NCBI GenBank assembly: GCA_028532815.1
Contig: JAQQAS010000005.1
Span: forward strand, 27,864 to 91,863
Direction of reading: 5' to 3'
DNA: 64,000 nt
DNA from: Pleomorphochaeta sp.
Lineage (GTDB): Bacteria > Spirochaetota > Spirochaetia > Sphaerochaetales > Sphaerochaetaceae
Numbering within the stretch: the first letter of the stretch is position 1; each line of letters opens with the position of its first letter. Of the stretch, positions 18,305-27,080 are shown piece by piece. The position numbers and the translations under genes are program-made. The notes under the pieces were generated by a model. It made no database searches. It saw only the letters and a list, made by a program, of their open reading frames with translations, and was not told where the DNA came from.

Positions 18305-18333
18305 TTGAATAATTATAATAAAACTAATATGCT
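18305..18333 (+). promoter_or_regulatory. Predicted promoter of the small ribosomal protein / rpsF operon
   Basis: TTGAAT, 17-base spacer, TATGCT. A second perfect TTGACA at 18363-18368 has no good -10 box at the correct distance. The 300 bases between murD and the small basic protein otherwise hold only AT-rich sequence. Confidence 0.35.
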
Positions 18334-18469
18334 AGTAAAGCAGTTTGTTTGAAATGGATTGATTGACATAATCATCATTTTATTGCAAACTCTAAAAAAA
18401 TATTTAGTAACTTACTTCGGGTCACGTTGTGATAATTAAACCGAAAAATCATATTAAAGGAGCTCTATA

Positions 18470-18559
18470 GTGCCTTGTGGAAGAAAAAGAAAAAAGCATA
18501 AAATTGCCACTCACAAGAGAAAGAAAAAACTCAGAAAGAATAGACATAAGAATAAATAA
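18470..18559 (+). CDS. AURKAIP1/COX24-domain small ribosomal protein (29 residues)
   Basis: A 29-codon gene, GTG start, with AAAGGAG 6-8 bases upstream. The protein begins MPCGRKRKKHKIATHK and is almost entirely Lys, Arg and His. It matches the AURKAIP1/COX24 C-terminal domain proteins common in Bacteroidetes and spirochaetes, whose motif is MPCGxKRxRHKxxTHKRKKRLRKNRHKxK. Relatives are small-subunit (bS22/mS38-like) ribosomal proteins. It lies directly upstream of the rpsF leader, consistent with a ribosomal role. It is easily missed because of its size and GTG start. Confidence 0.85.
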   Translation: MPCGRKRKKHKIATHKRKKKLRKNRHKNK

Positions 18560-18770
18560 TTCTTAGGCAATCCGCTTTTGCTGCAAATAAGCAGCGCTAA
18601 GCTATTAACCGTCGGTTATTTCTTCCGGCGGTTTTCTAGCGAACAGTATCGTTCGATGTGTTTGGTTGGACAAACACACGCTTTATAATCTTTTCATAGC
18701 TTAAGAATATAGATTATAAAGGAGCCTCTTTATCCACGTAAGTGGATCATAATGTCCGTAAGGAGGAACC
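18560..18770 (+). promoter_or_regulatory. Hairpin-rich leader of the rpsF-ssb-rpsR operon
   Basis: Five consecutive hairpins occupy this 210-base gap: CCGTCGG/CCGGCGG (18609-18634, one G-U or mismatch), CGAAC/GTTCG (18641-18655), GTGTTTG/CAAACAC (18658-18677), TTATAATC/GATTATAA (18682-18719) and ATCCAC/GTGGAT (18733-18748), before the AGGAGG of rpsF. The first has the CCG trinucleotides seen in S6:S18 autoregulatory motifs of rpsF leaders in many bacteria, so autoregulation by the rpsF/rpsR products is possible. No U-run follows the first hairpin beyond GGTTTTC. Confidence 0.5.
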
Positions 18771-19052
18771 ATGAGAAATTATGAGTTCACAGTAATCTTC
18801 AAAGCAAATGAAGAAGACACTCAAGCTGGTCTTAAGCTAGTTTCCAGTTTGTTTGAAGCTGCTGGTGTAGAAATCACTAAGCAGGATGATTTAGGTGTAA
18901 AGTTATTCGCCTACGAAATGAAGAAACAGGATAAAGGTCATTATTTCTATTATGAAATCTCTGCAGATCCTGCATCTATTGTAACTTTCGAGAAAAAATT
19001 CTTATTAGACAACTCAATTATTAAATTCTTGTTTGTTAATAAAGAAAAATAA
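18771..19052 (+). CDS. rpsF: Small-subunit ribosomal protein bS6
   Basis: 93 residues beginning MRNYEFTVIFKANEED, the standard bS6 opening, and ending in the FLLDNSIIKFLFVNK strand. bS6 binds the 30S platform with bS18, encoded two genes downstream. The ribosome binding site AAGGAGG lies 7 bases upstream. The long leader with several hairpins may allow feedback by the S6:S18 complex. Confidence 0.95.
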   Translation: MRNYEFTVIFKANEEDTQAGLKLVSSLFEAAGVEITKQDDLGVKLFAYEMKKQDKGHYFYYEISADPASIVTFEKKFLLDNSIIKFLFVNKEK

Positions 19053-19073
19053 AAAGTTTAATGGAGACGGTAT

Positions 19074-19649
19074 ATGGCTACTGATTTAAATATTGTTGCA
19101 TTAGTTGGAAGACTAACTCGCCCTTGTGAAATGCGTTATACAAATTCAGGTTTTGCAATTTGTTCATTTTCTCTTGCAGTAAACAGAAGAAAAAAATCTC
19201 AGGATGGTTCTTGGAATGATTCTGTTAGTTTCTTTGATTGTTCTTACTTTGGTAAAGCTGCTGAAGGGGTCAGTCAATATCTCACTAAAGGTCAACAAGT
19301 GTCTATCCAAGGATACTTAGATCAACAATCTTGGGAAACTAATGGACAAAAAAGAAGCAAAGTAGTGGTCATAGTAAATTCTTTGAGTTTGTTGGGTAGT
19401 AGTGGAAATTCAAATAATACTAATCGACAAACGTATGTGAATAATGGAAATACTAATCAAAATTATTCAGGCCAAGCTAAACCAAACTATAATGGTGGTC
19501 AACAATTTGGAAATACAGGAAATAATTATTCAAATAATAATTCGAATAATTCAACTAATGCTAATGTTCAAAATAATGGATTTTCAGCACCTGATAATTT
19601 TCCATCAGAAGTAGGTCCTGAAGATTTTGCTGATGATATTCCATTCTAA
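19074..19649 (+). CDS. ssb: Single-stranded DNA-binding protein
   Basis: 191 residues: an N-terminal OB fold (about 1-105) opening with [26 protein letters not shown] and containing [16 protein letters not shown], a disordered Asn/Gly/Ser/Gln-rich linker (about 110-170), and an acidic tip ending DFADDIPF that recruits partner proteins. The position between rpsF and rpsR is the conserved arrangement. It protects single-stranded DNA at the replication fork, fitting with dnaB downstream. Confidence 0.96.
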   Translation: MATDLNIVALVGRLTRPCEMRYTNSGFAICSFSLAVNRRKKSQDGSWNDSVSFFDCSYFGKAAEGVSQYLTKGQQVSIQGYLDQQSWETNGQKRSKVVVIVNSLSLLGSSGNSNNTNRQTYVNNGNTNQNYSGQAKPNYNGGQQFGNTGNNYSNNNSNNSTNANVQNNGFSAPDNFPSEVGPEDFADDIPF

Positions 19650-19669
19650 GATCTAAGGAGAAATTAATA

Positions 19670-19948
19670 ATGCGCGAAGATTATGACGCAAAAGACGAAA
19701 AGAAAGACAGAGGCCCTAAAAAAGGTGGCGCTCGTCGTGGCGGTTTTAGAAAAAAGGTTTGTAGATTCTGTGCTAACAATACTGCACCTGATTACAAAAA
19801 TCCTGATCAGTTAAAAAGATACACAACAGAGAGAGGTAAAATCCTTCCTGCTCGTATCACAGGTAACTGTGCTAAACACCAAAGAGCTGTAACTGCTGAG
19901 ATTAAAAAGGCTCGTATCTTAGGATACTTACCTTTCGAAAAAAAATAA
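19670..19948 (+). CDS. rpsR: Small-subunit ribosomal protein bS18
   Basis: 92 residues. A charged Gly/Arg/Lys-rich N-terminal extension of about 30 residues precedes the core [10 protein letters not shown]...[15 protein letters not shown]. The CxxC near the start of the core and CAKHQ later form the zinc-binding (C+) version of bS18. It pairs with bS6 on the 30S platform. The ribosome binding site AAGGAG lies 8 bases upstream. Confidence 0.96.
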   Translation: MREDYDAKDEKKDRGPKKGGARRGGFRKKVCRFCANNTAPDYKNPDQLKRYTTERGKILPARITGNCAKHQRAVTAEIKKARILGYLPFEKK

Positions 19949-19958
19949 TAGGTAATAT

Positions 19959-20912
19959 ATGGTGATAATCGATAGAAAAATTTCCTCTGTATATATTGCA
20001 GTTGTTATGAGTGCAATTTTGTATGCATTAGGTTTTACTTCTTTTTTATTGGTTATGCCTATGTTAATTTATTATTCTCGTAGCAGGGAGAGAGAAAAAA
20101 CTTTATTATCGTTAGCAGTACTTTTAGTATTTGTTTTGATGATGGAGATCTTTCCTTTAATTGGAACTTTATCCGATAAAGGGAATTTAGGAATACTCTC
20201 AATTGGATTGTTCTTACCAGTAGTATTAATTGGAAGTTCAATGGTTTGGGTTTTATTAGATGGCTACAGACTATTAACTAGATATGTAGCTAGTTCTGCA
20301 ATTGTTGCACTAATAATGGTAATAATTGGGTTTTGGTTTAAAAGTGATGCTGAAATGTCATTAGCTGTTGATAATGCAATAGTTAGTGCTATGAATTCCA
20401 TACTAGGCCAAGATTCACAACAGACTTCTTATATTTTAGGAATTTCATCGCAAGAATTTTTTATAACAATGAGAACTGTTGTTTTTTCCATGTTATTACC
20501 ATTAGGCGCTGGTTGTTTTGGATTTAATGCTTTTTTTGCTCTATCGACTCCGAAGTATGTCGGAGATGAAGAGTTTGATGAAAGGGTTAAGAATTGGAAA
20601 TTGCCAGAAGGCTTTATGTGGGCCTTTTTAGTTAGTTTGATTATATTATTACTTGGTGTAGTAATAGATTATTCATTGAGTATTTCTGTAATTGTGTTAA
20701 ACTTAGTTTTATATTTAGCTATGTTATTTGCAATTCAGGCTTTATCAATAATCTTATATCGAAGACGTGCTAAAGGAAATCACACTAGAGCTGCAAGAGT
20801 ATTTGGCCTAACATTGTTTTTAATTTTACTATTTCAAGGTTTGAACATAGTTGCTGTCATCGGATTACCAATTTTTGGTGTTACGGAGACATGGTTTACA
20901 TATAGAAAGTAA
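19959..20912 (+). CDS. DUF2232-like integral membrane protein
   Basis: 317 residues with about eight membrane segments and short polar loops. The motif NWKLPEGFMWAFL near the middle and the C-terminal GLPIFGVTETWFTYRK follow the pattern of DUF2232 (YybS-type) proteins, whose C-terminus reads G-x-x-D-x-W-x-D-F-R. Bacillus yybS occupies the equivalent place just upstream of rplI and dnaC, which supports the match. No ribosome binding site stands out; the start lies 10 bases after rpsR, so it is translated as part of the operon. Function is unknown. The rplI ATG follows 19 bases after its stop. Confidence 0.65.
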   Translation: MVIIDRKISSVYIAVVMSAILYALGFTSFLLVMPMLIYYSRSREREKTLLSLAVLLVFVLMMEIFPLIGTLSDKGNLGILSIGLFLPVVLIGSSMVWVLLDGYRLLTRYVASSAIVALIMVIIGFWFKSDAEMSLAVDNAIVSAMNSILGQDSQQTSYILGISSQEFFITMRTVVFSMLLPLGAGCFGFNAFFALSTPKYVGDEEFDERVKNWKLPEGFMWAFLVSLIILLLGVVIDYSLSISVIVLNLVLYLAMLFAIQALSIILYRRRAKGNHTRAARVFGLTLFLILLFQGLNIVAVIGLPIFGVTETWFTYRK

Positions 20913-20931
20913 GAGAGAAGGAGTTTTCAAT

Positions 20932-21519
20932 ATGAAGATTATTCTTAATCAGGATGTAATAAACCTCGGTGAAGAGGGAGATGTAGTAGTAGTAAAGGAT
21001 GGCTATGCTCGTAACTATCTTTTACCACAAGGTATTGCAGTAGTTTATAACAGAACTAATATGGCAATTGTAAATAGTCGTGCAAAAGCAATTGAAGCAA
21101 GAAAAGCTGAAAAGAGAAAAGCTTCTGCAAGTCTAAAAGAAAGATTAGATGGTTTAACTTTAAATTTAGTAGTTTCTGCTGGAGATTCAGGTAAATTATT
21201 TGGTAGTGTAACTTCTTCAATGATTCAAGAAGCATTAGCTAAAGAAGGCATTGAAATTGAAAGAAAGAAAATTGAAGTTGCATCACACGAAATTAAAATG
21301 ATAGGTAACTATTCAGTTCGTGTACGCCTATACGAAAGTGATTTTTCTATTGTTAAATTAGTTGTAGAAAGTGAAGCACAAATCAAACAACGTGAAGCAG
21401 AAGAAAAAAAAGCTGCTGAAAAAGCTGCTAAAATAGCTGCTGATGAAGCAAAAAAACAAGCTGCAGAAGCTGCTGCTGCTGAAGAAGTTGTTGAAGAAAC
21501 TGCTCCTGTAACTGAATAG
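20932..21519 (+). CDS. rplI: Large-subunit ribosomal protein bL9 with Ala/Glu-rich tail
   Basis: 195 residues. MKIILNQDVINLGEEGDVVVVKDGYARNYLLPQGIA is the standard bL9 N-domain, followed by the long linking helix and C-domain (GKLFGSVTSSMIQEAL). bL9 is normally about 148 residues; here 45 extra residues follow, rich in Ala, Glu and Lys and ending in VVEETAPVTE. Such tails occur in some lineages and are probably disordered. The ATG used has AAGGAG 7 bases upstream; the frame is open further up, but that part overlaps the membrane-protein gene. Confidence 0.95.
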   Translation: MKIILNQDVINLGEEGDVVVVKDGYARNYLLPQGIAVVYNRTNMAIVNSRAKAIEARKAEKRKASASLKERLDGLTLNLVVSAGDSGKLFGSVTSSMIQEALAKEGIEIERKKIEVASHEIKMIGNYSVRVRLYESDFSIVKLVVESEAQIKQREAEEKKAAEKAAKIAADEAKKQAAEAAAAEEVVEETAPVTE

Positions 21520-21531
21520 GGGCAATTTTAT

Positions 21532-22872
21532 ATGGCATCGTTTGAAAGTAATTCTCGTATTTTGCCCAATGATGAGGCTGCTGAGAAAGCTATTCTTGGT
21601 GCAATTTTGTTAGATAATTCAATTATTAGTGAATTATCTACAATTTTACAACCAATAGATTTCTATAAGCACGGGCATCAAGAATTGTTCCAAACGATGC
21701 TTGATTATTCTAATGAAAACTCAAGTAATAGAATTGATATTATTACTTTAGTTGATTGTTTGAATAAAAAAAATACTCTGGATATTTGTGGTGGTTTGCC
21801 ATATATATCTAGTTTAACTAATGATGCACCATCGTCGACAACTGCACTAATCTATGCCAATATGATAAAGAAATTATCAATGCGCAGAAGACTTGTCACA
21901 GTTGCAACTTCTTTAAAAGACGATGCATTCGATTTAACTCAAGACATTGCTACTACCATTGATAAAGGTGAAAGTTCACTTTCTTCTTTAGCGTCACAAG
22001 GTAATGTGGCAGGTGAATATTATAGTGCAACAAAATTATTAATTGAAACAATAAATAACATAGAAAAAAGAACTAGTGAAGATGGTTTTACCGGTTATAG
22101 CACAGGCTTTAATGATTTAGATAAGCGACTTTCTGGTGGTTTTAAAGAACAAGATTATGTTATTATTGGTGCTAGGCCATCAATTGGTAAAACAGCATTT
22201 GCTCTAACAATTGCAATTAATATGTTAATAATGCACTCATATAGAGTTGGATTTTTATCTTTAGAAATGAAAGCCACAGATCTATTGGAAAGAGCTTTAA
22301 CAGGTATTAGCCGTGTTGATTTTTCTCATATTAGAAATGGTTTGTTAACAGAAAATGAATTATCTTTAATTTTTGATGCTTGTGACAATCTAGCTAAACA
22401 GAAATTTTTTATTCAAGATACTCCTAATATGCAATTAAATGATATTAGATCACAAGCTAGAAAAATGAAGAGAGAAGATGATATCCAAATTCTTTTTGTT
22501 GACTATATTGGTCTCATTCAAAATACTGATAATTCAGTACCCCGTCATGAACAGATTGCTAATATTTCAAGAACTCTTAAACAATTAACCCGTGAATTAA
22601 ATATACCCATTGTTGTATTATCACAAGTAGGTAGACAGACTGATGGGCAATTACCAAGACTTTCGGATTTGAGAGAATCTGGATCTATTGAGCAAGATGC
22701 AGATATTGTAATTCTTCTTCATAGAAATAATGCTGAAGATACTCCAATTCAAAAAACTGAAGTTTTGGTTGCAAAAAATAGAAATGGTGAGACTGGAAAA
22801 ATTGAATTAGGTTTCCATAGAAAGATAGTAAGATTTGAAGAAGTAAGCCCAGATTTTAGTCCAAAATCATAA
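21532..22872 (+). CDS. dnaB: Replicative DNA helicase
   Basis: 446 residues. An N-terminal DnaB domain (NDEAAEKAILGAILLD) and a RecA-like C-terminal domain with Walker A GARPSIGKT (213-221) and the FVDYIGLI Walker B. Farther on, LPRLSDLRESGSIEQDADIVILLHR is the conserved arginine-finger region. The length is normal and no intein is present. It ends the rpsF operon. Ring-shaped 5'-3' helicase at replication forks. Confidence 0.96.
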   Translation: MASFESNSRILPNDEAAEKAILGAILLDNSIISELSTILQPIDFYKHGHQELFQTMLDYSNENSSNRIDIITLVDCLNKKNTLDICGGLPYISSLTNDAPSSTTALIYANMIKKLSMRRRLVTVATSLKDDAFDLTQDIATTIDKGESSLSSLASQGNVAGEYYSATKLLIETINNIEKRTSEDGFTGYSTGFNDLDKRLSGGFKEQDYVIIGARPSIGKTAFALTIAINMLIMHSYRVGFLSLEMKATDLLERALTGISRVDFSHIRNGLLTENELSLIFDACDNLAKQKFFIQDTPNMQLNDIRSQARKMKREDDIQILFVDYIGLIQNTDNSVPRHEQIANISRTLKQLTRELNIPIVVLSQVGRQTDGQLPRLSDLRESGSIEQDADIVILLHRNNAEDTPIQKTEVLVAKNRNGETGKIELGFHRKIVRFEEVSPDFSPKS

Positions 22873-22895
22873 TACAACTTATCTTTTATAGTACT

Positions 22896-22925
22896 AAAAA
22901 ACCCCCAGAAATTTCTTTCTAGAGG
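22896..22925 (-). terminator. Terminator after the radical SAM gene
   Basis: On the minus strand a 10-bp stem CCTCTAGAAA / TTTCTGGGGG (two G-U pairs) with a GAAA tetraloop is followed by TTTTTT. The G-U pairs become mismatches on the plus strand, so it serves mainly the minus strand, while dnaB lacks a clear terminator of its own. Confidence 0.8.
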
Positions 22926-22950
22926 TAATTCGATAATATCAGTGCTTTTT

Positions 22951-24366
22951 TTAAGCATCTAATCTAACTTTCTTCCTGTCTTCTTTTTCTTTAACTCTTT
23001 CTTTCCAAAGTCTATCAGCTACAGGAGCCCATGCTTTTGAATACTCTACTGTTTTATCTACTAGATGAGAAGCTTCTTCTGGGGCTTCTAAATCTGTGGA
23101 TTTAGCATTTGCTTCTTTTACCATTTGTGGTAAAAAGGTTGGGTTTTCAAGCATGGGACAGGGTCTAAACATATTCTCATTAAATGGTTGATGTTTTCTG
23201 TATTGCATGAATAAAGGTTGTTGTAGAGCTTCTAAAAGGGTGTCTTTATGGATATTAGCTGTTGAATAGTGTATGAAAACACAAGGCTCAACATCTCCGT
23301 TTGAGTTGATATGTAAAAAGTGTTTACCACCTGCTATACAACCTCCAACATATTCTCCATCATTTTGGAAGTCCAACATAACTATTAAATGGTCATTGTT
23401 TTCTTTTCTTTTTCTACGTAAGGTCTTAAGCATATATTCTCTTTGTGCAGGAGTTGGAATTAACTCGTTTGTTGTATATTCACCAACTGGCATAAAGTGG
23501 AAATACCAAGCCCAAAGACAACCTTTATCAACCAATAATTTTAAGAACTCATCACTAATTACAGTCTCACAGTTTTTACTAGTCCAACATACAGAGGTAC
23601 CAAATGCAAGTTTATATTTTCTAAGTAAATCCATTGCATTCATAACTTTATCAAAACAACCTCTTCCTCGTCTAAAGTCATTTTGATCTTCAAAACCTTC
23701 AAGTGATATTGCTAAAATAATGTTTCTGCATTCTAGCATATCTTGGCAGAATTTTTCATCGACTAATGTTCCGTTTGTGAAGCAGTGGAAAATACAATCT
23801 GAGTGTTTTTTTGCTAATTTAACGATATCATTTTTTCTAACCAATGGTTCTCCACCTGTAAGTAGATACATGTGAGTTCCTAGCTCTTTACCTTGTGTAA
23901 CGATGGAGTCCATATCATCAAAAGATAAATTATTTTTTTCTCCATATTCTCCTGACCAACAACCTTTGCAATGCATATTACATGCACTAGTTGGGTCAAA
24001 CAGCATTGTCCAAGGAACATTACAATCATATTTTTCACTTGTTTCTCTAACTTTGTTAAGTCCGCAGTATCCAGCTTCATATCCTAAATTAAGCATAAGG
24101 GTTTTTATGATTTTAGGATCAACATTTTCAAATAATTTTTTGGCATATCTCATCCATTTTGAATTTGGATCCTCTGTAAATTTTGCAATGTTTTCAAAAG
24201 CATTAGTTCCAGACTTTTTCTTATCTTTGTCTGTTGGTTTATAGTATTTTTTAATTATATTGATGAAATCTTTTATTCCATCTTCTTGATTTTTATTAGC
24301 ACGGTTTATAGCAATATCTAAGCCAGCGCTTAGAGCTGTTCTTGTTGCTTTGTGTGATAGTCCCAT
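22951..24366 (-). CDS. Radical SAM protein of unknown substrate, probable SPASM-like C-terminus
   Basis: 471 residues. The radical SAM cluster motif C129-xxx-C133-xx-C136 (TSACNMHCKGCW) and the GGEP motif (LLTGGEP) are plain. Before it lie about 120 residues of helical sequence. The C-terminal part contains GGCIAGGKHFLHINSNGDVEPCVFIHYS and later PCPMLENP: Cys residues that may ligate a second cluster. This layout is typical of a family widespread in anaerobes and annotated only as radical SAM. It stands alone between dnaB and rseP with its own TATAAT-type -10 and terminator, so context gives no substrate. GGGAGG precedes the ATG. Confidence 0.75.
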   Translation of the reverse strand: MGLSHKATRTALSAGLDIAINRANKNQEDGIKDFINIIKKYYKPTDKDKKKSGTNAFENIAKFTEDPNSKWMRYAKKLFENVDPKIIKTLMLNLGYEAGYCGLNKVRETSEKYDCNVPWTMLFDPTSACNMHCKGCWSGEYGEKNNLSFDDMDSIVTQGKELGTHMYLLTGGEPLVRKNDIVKLAKKHSDCIFHCFTNGTLVDEKFCQDMLECRNIILAISLEGFEDQNDFRRGRGCFDKVMNAMDLLRKYKLAFGTSVCWTSKNCETVISDEFLKLLVDKGCLWAWYFHFMPVGEYTTNELIPTPAQREYMLKTLRRKRKENNDHLIVMLDFQNDGEYVGGCIAGGKHFLHINSNGDVEPCVFIHYSTANIHKDTLLEALQQPLFMQYRKHQPFNENMFRPCPMLENPTFLPQMVKEANAKSTDLEAPEEASHLVDKTVEYSKAWAPVADRLWKERVKEKEDRKKVRLDA

Positions 24367-24508
24367 TATGTGCCTCCCATATTCATTATAATAAGTGCTG
24401 AAATTCTAGAATTAAATGGTCAATTTAAGTAAATTGTAGAAAATTACCCCACATTGGAGGAGTTGTGGTACCTATTTGGGGGTTATTAAGTAAAAAAAAT
24501 ATCTATTT

Positions 24509-25918
24509 TTAAGATGTAAATAATTTATAGAAATATTTAAAATCAATAAAATACATAAAAGAGAAAAGAATAATAACACTAATCATACCAATTAATTGGC
24601 AAATCCAGTAATTCTTAGGTGATATTTTTTTTCTTGTTATAATTTCTACTAGAGAAATTAACATTTGACCGCCATCAAAAGAAGGTAGCGGTAGTAAATT
24701 TGCAATTGTTAGAGAAATAGAAACAACAGCTAAAAGATAACATAAGGCTCTAAGTCCGCTAGTAAAACTATTTTGCAAACCAAGCACAGTTATATTTCCA
24801 ATCATTAAAGATGCTCTCATAGGGCCTGTGAATACCTGTCTAACTTCTGATGTATCTTTATTTCCTCTTATTATGGTTAATAAACTTGTTACAGTATCAC
24901 TAAATAAGGTTAAAGCCATATTATATCCAACATCTAATGCTTGATTAAATGGCAAACCTTCAATTGTTTTTGTAGGGGAGTAAAGAGCAAAATTATGCTT
25001 TAATGATCCATCTCTATTAAAGGATGGAATATATTCTATATTTAATTCTTTGTTATCTCTAAGAATAGTAAAATCTATTGATGAAGGTTTAGTATTCGCT
25101 TCAAAATATGCTAATAAATCAAGATTGTTGTTTACAGGGACTCCATTTATTTTTAGGATTAAATCCTCTTTTTTTAATCCTGCCTTTTTTTCAGGGCTAA
25201 ACGTATTTACACTAGAAATCTTAGTAGTTAGTACATTAGTAAGTCCAAATCTAAAAGAGTCATCAGAGTTTGCCTCTCCATCAACTATAATATTATAAAC
25301 TTTAGAATCTCTTTCAATTAAGAGAGAAATAAAAGGTTTTTTGTTTTCATTTAAAATTTCTATAACTTGCTGCCAATCTTCAATTTCTTCATTATCTATT
25401 TTTAAAATTTTATCATTTAGTTTTATTCCAGCATCTCCTGCTGGACTTGTTGAATTTGAAAATAGGGTAGGATATTGATCTACTGGAGATACTATTGCTA
25501 ATGATGATAATGTTTCATGGTTTGTAGAAATTAAAATAGTGCAAAGTAAAATGGTAATTAAAAAATTTGTTAGAGGGCCTGCTAAATATGTTAGGAATTT
25601 ATTTATTGGTTTTGTTGCAAAAAGAGATCCATGCTCTACATGTACAAAAGTTTTGCTGTTTGCATCTAAAGCTCTAGTTAAATCATCGGCTCCTTTCATT
25701 CTGCAATAACCACCGAATAGAAACCAGGATATTCTGTACTCGGTATGCCCAAATTTTCTGCCTATCATCTTTGGACCAAAACCAACAGAGAAAATTTCAA
25801 CCTCAATTTTAAATATATGGGCTGCAATAAAATGTCCGACTTCGTGTAATAAAACGATGAATCCGACACCAATTATACCAATTGCATATTTTAAAATTGT
25901 TGCTAATGTTTGATCCAT
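24509..25918 (-). CDS. rseP: RIP site-2 metalloprotease RseP
   Basis: 469 residues. The zinc motif HEVGH (25-29) is in the first membrane helix; two PDZ-like regions follow (about 145-215 and 220-290); and LLPLPSFDGGQML, the second metal-ligand motif (usually LDGG), sits in a later helix. It cuts membrane-embedded anti-sigma factors or signal-peptide remnants. It is last in rpsB-tsf-frr-uppS-cdsA-dxr-rseP, the order found in Treponema. Any target in this organism is unknown. Confidence 0.93.
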   Translation of the reverse strand: MDQTLATILKYAIGIIGVGFIVLLHEVGHFIAAHIFKIEVEIFSVGFGPKMIGRKFGHTEYRISWFLFGGYCRMKGADDLTRALDANSKTFVHVEHGSLFATKPINKFLTYLAGPLTNFLITILLCTILISTNHETLSSLAIVSPVDQYPTLFSNSTSPAGDAGIKLNDKILKIDNEEIEDWQQVIEILNENKKPFISLLIERDSKVYNIIVDGEANSDDSFRFGLTNVLTTKISSVNTFSPEKKAGLKKEDLILKINGVPVNNNLDLLAYFEANTKPSSIDFTILRDNKELNIEYIPSFNRDGSLKHNFALYSPTKTIEGLPFNQALDVGYNMALTLFSDTVTSLLTIIRGNKDTSEVRQVFTGPMRASLMIGNITVLGLQNSFTSGLRALCYLLAVVSISLTIANLLPLPSFDGGQMLISLVEIITRKKISPKNYWICQLIGMISVIILFSFMYFIDFKYFYKLFTS

Positions 25919-25956
25919 ATTTAATTATACCTTAATTAATACAATACAAAAAGATT

Positions 25957-27066
25957 TTATATATAACTTTTAGCAATTCTTCTAGCTTTTTCATCAATAC
26001 TTAATACATCATTAAAGTCTTTAACTGTATAATTAAAATCGCTTGATATTGTTTTTAATACTATTTCTTGTAATTTTAAATATGAAATTTTTTCTTCTAA
26101 AAAGGCATATACTGCCTCTTCATTAGCAGCATTAAATGCTATAGGATAACCACCTTTTTTTTCTAAAACTTCGTAGGCTGAACCTAATAAAGGGAAATTA
26201 TCATAATTTGGTTTTTCAAAAGTTAGAGATAAATTAGTAAAGTCTAGAGGTTTAACTAATTCCTTATTACAGTAACAATCATATATCCCTTCAATTATAG
26301 GTAAGCTCATATTGGGATTTCCCATTTGAGCATAAACTGCACCATCAAAAAGTCTTATCATTGAGTGGACGATACTTTGTGGATGTACGGTAACTTCAAT
26401 ATCTTTACTATCGAAGTTAAATAAATATGAGGCTTCGATAACTTCTAATGCTTTGTTTGCAAGAGTTGAACTATCTATTGTAATTTTGGGTCCCATCTTC
26501 CATGTTGGATGATTTAAAGCTTTTTCTACAGTTATTTTATTAAAGTCTTTTTTTTCTAAATTTCTAAAAGGGCCGCCACTTGCTGTTATAATTAAGGATT
26601 TTACATTTACTCTATCATGAGAATCAATTAATGCCTTTATAGCAGAATGTTCGCTATCTACAGGTATAATTTTACAATTATTCTTAGCTGCTAGGTCAAA
26701 TATAAATTCTCCTCCGGCAACCACTGATTCTTTATTTGCTAAGGCTACATCCTTACCACTCATAATAGAATCTATTGTAATTTTTAAGCCATCAAAGCCA
26801 GATACACCATTTAAAACTACATCGCAGGGTGTGCTTTCTATCAAATCAAGTGAATTATTAAAAAAATTGAATGAAGAATTAAATGATTTTGCTTTTGTTA
26901 AAAGCAGGTTTTTAACTTTGAAATCATAGGCAATTTTTTCAAGTTTTTTATAATTATTGTTTGCACTGATACCTACAACTTCGATAGGTAGTTGTTTTTC
27001 TTTAATTGCATTTAAACAGGTGGTTCCTATGCTTCCAGTAGCTCCAAAAATAATAACTTTTTTCAT
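25957..27066 (-). CDS. dxr: 1-deoxy-D-xylulose-5-phosphate reductoisomerase
   Basis: NADPH-dependent isomeroreductase, second step of the MEP isoprenoid pathway. N-terminal VIIFGATGSIGTTCLN is the nucleotide-binding motif; PVDSEHSAI and TASGGPFR are the metal- and substrate-binding segments; the HPTWKMGPKITIDSSTLANKA run is diagnostic. 369 residues is slightly short but complete. Its product feeds the undecaprenyl pathway of the adjacent uppS. Confidence 0.95.
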   Translation of the reverse strand: MKKVIIFGATGSIGTTCLNAIKEKQLPIEVVGISANNNYKKLEKIAYDFKVKNLLLTKAKSFNSSFNFFNNSLDLIESTPCDVVLNGVSGFDGLKITIDSIMSGKDVALANKESVVAGGEFIFDLAAKNNCKIIPVDSEHSAIKALIDSHDRVNVKSLIITASGGPFRNLEKKDFNKITVEKALNHPTWKMGPKITIDSSTLANKALEVIEASYLFNFDSKDIEVTVHPQSIVHSMIRLFDGAVYAQMGNPNMSLPIIEGIYDCYCNKELVKPLDFTNLSLTFEKPNYDNFPLLGSAYEVLEKKGGYPIAFNAANEEAVYAFLEEKISYLKLQEIVLKTISSDFNYTVKDFNDVLSIDEKARRIAKSYI

Positions 27067-27080
27067 AATAGTTTCTTTTC

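Noticed and set aside
18363..18391. Perfect TTGACA upstream of the COX24-type gene
   Set aside because: No acceptable -10 box at 16-18 bases (CAAACT is a poor match); the TTGAAT/TATGCT pair upstream was preferred.
24449..24468. CCACA / TGTGG hairpin between rseP and the radical SAM gene
   Set aside because: Only 5 bp with a 10-base loop and a poor T tract; too weak to call a terminator for rseP.
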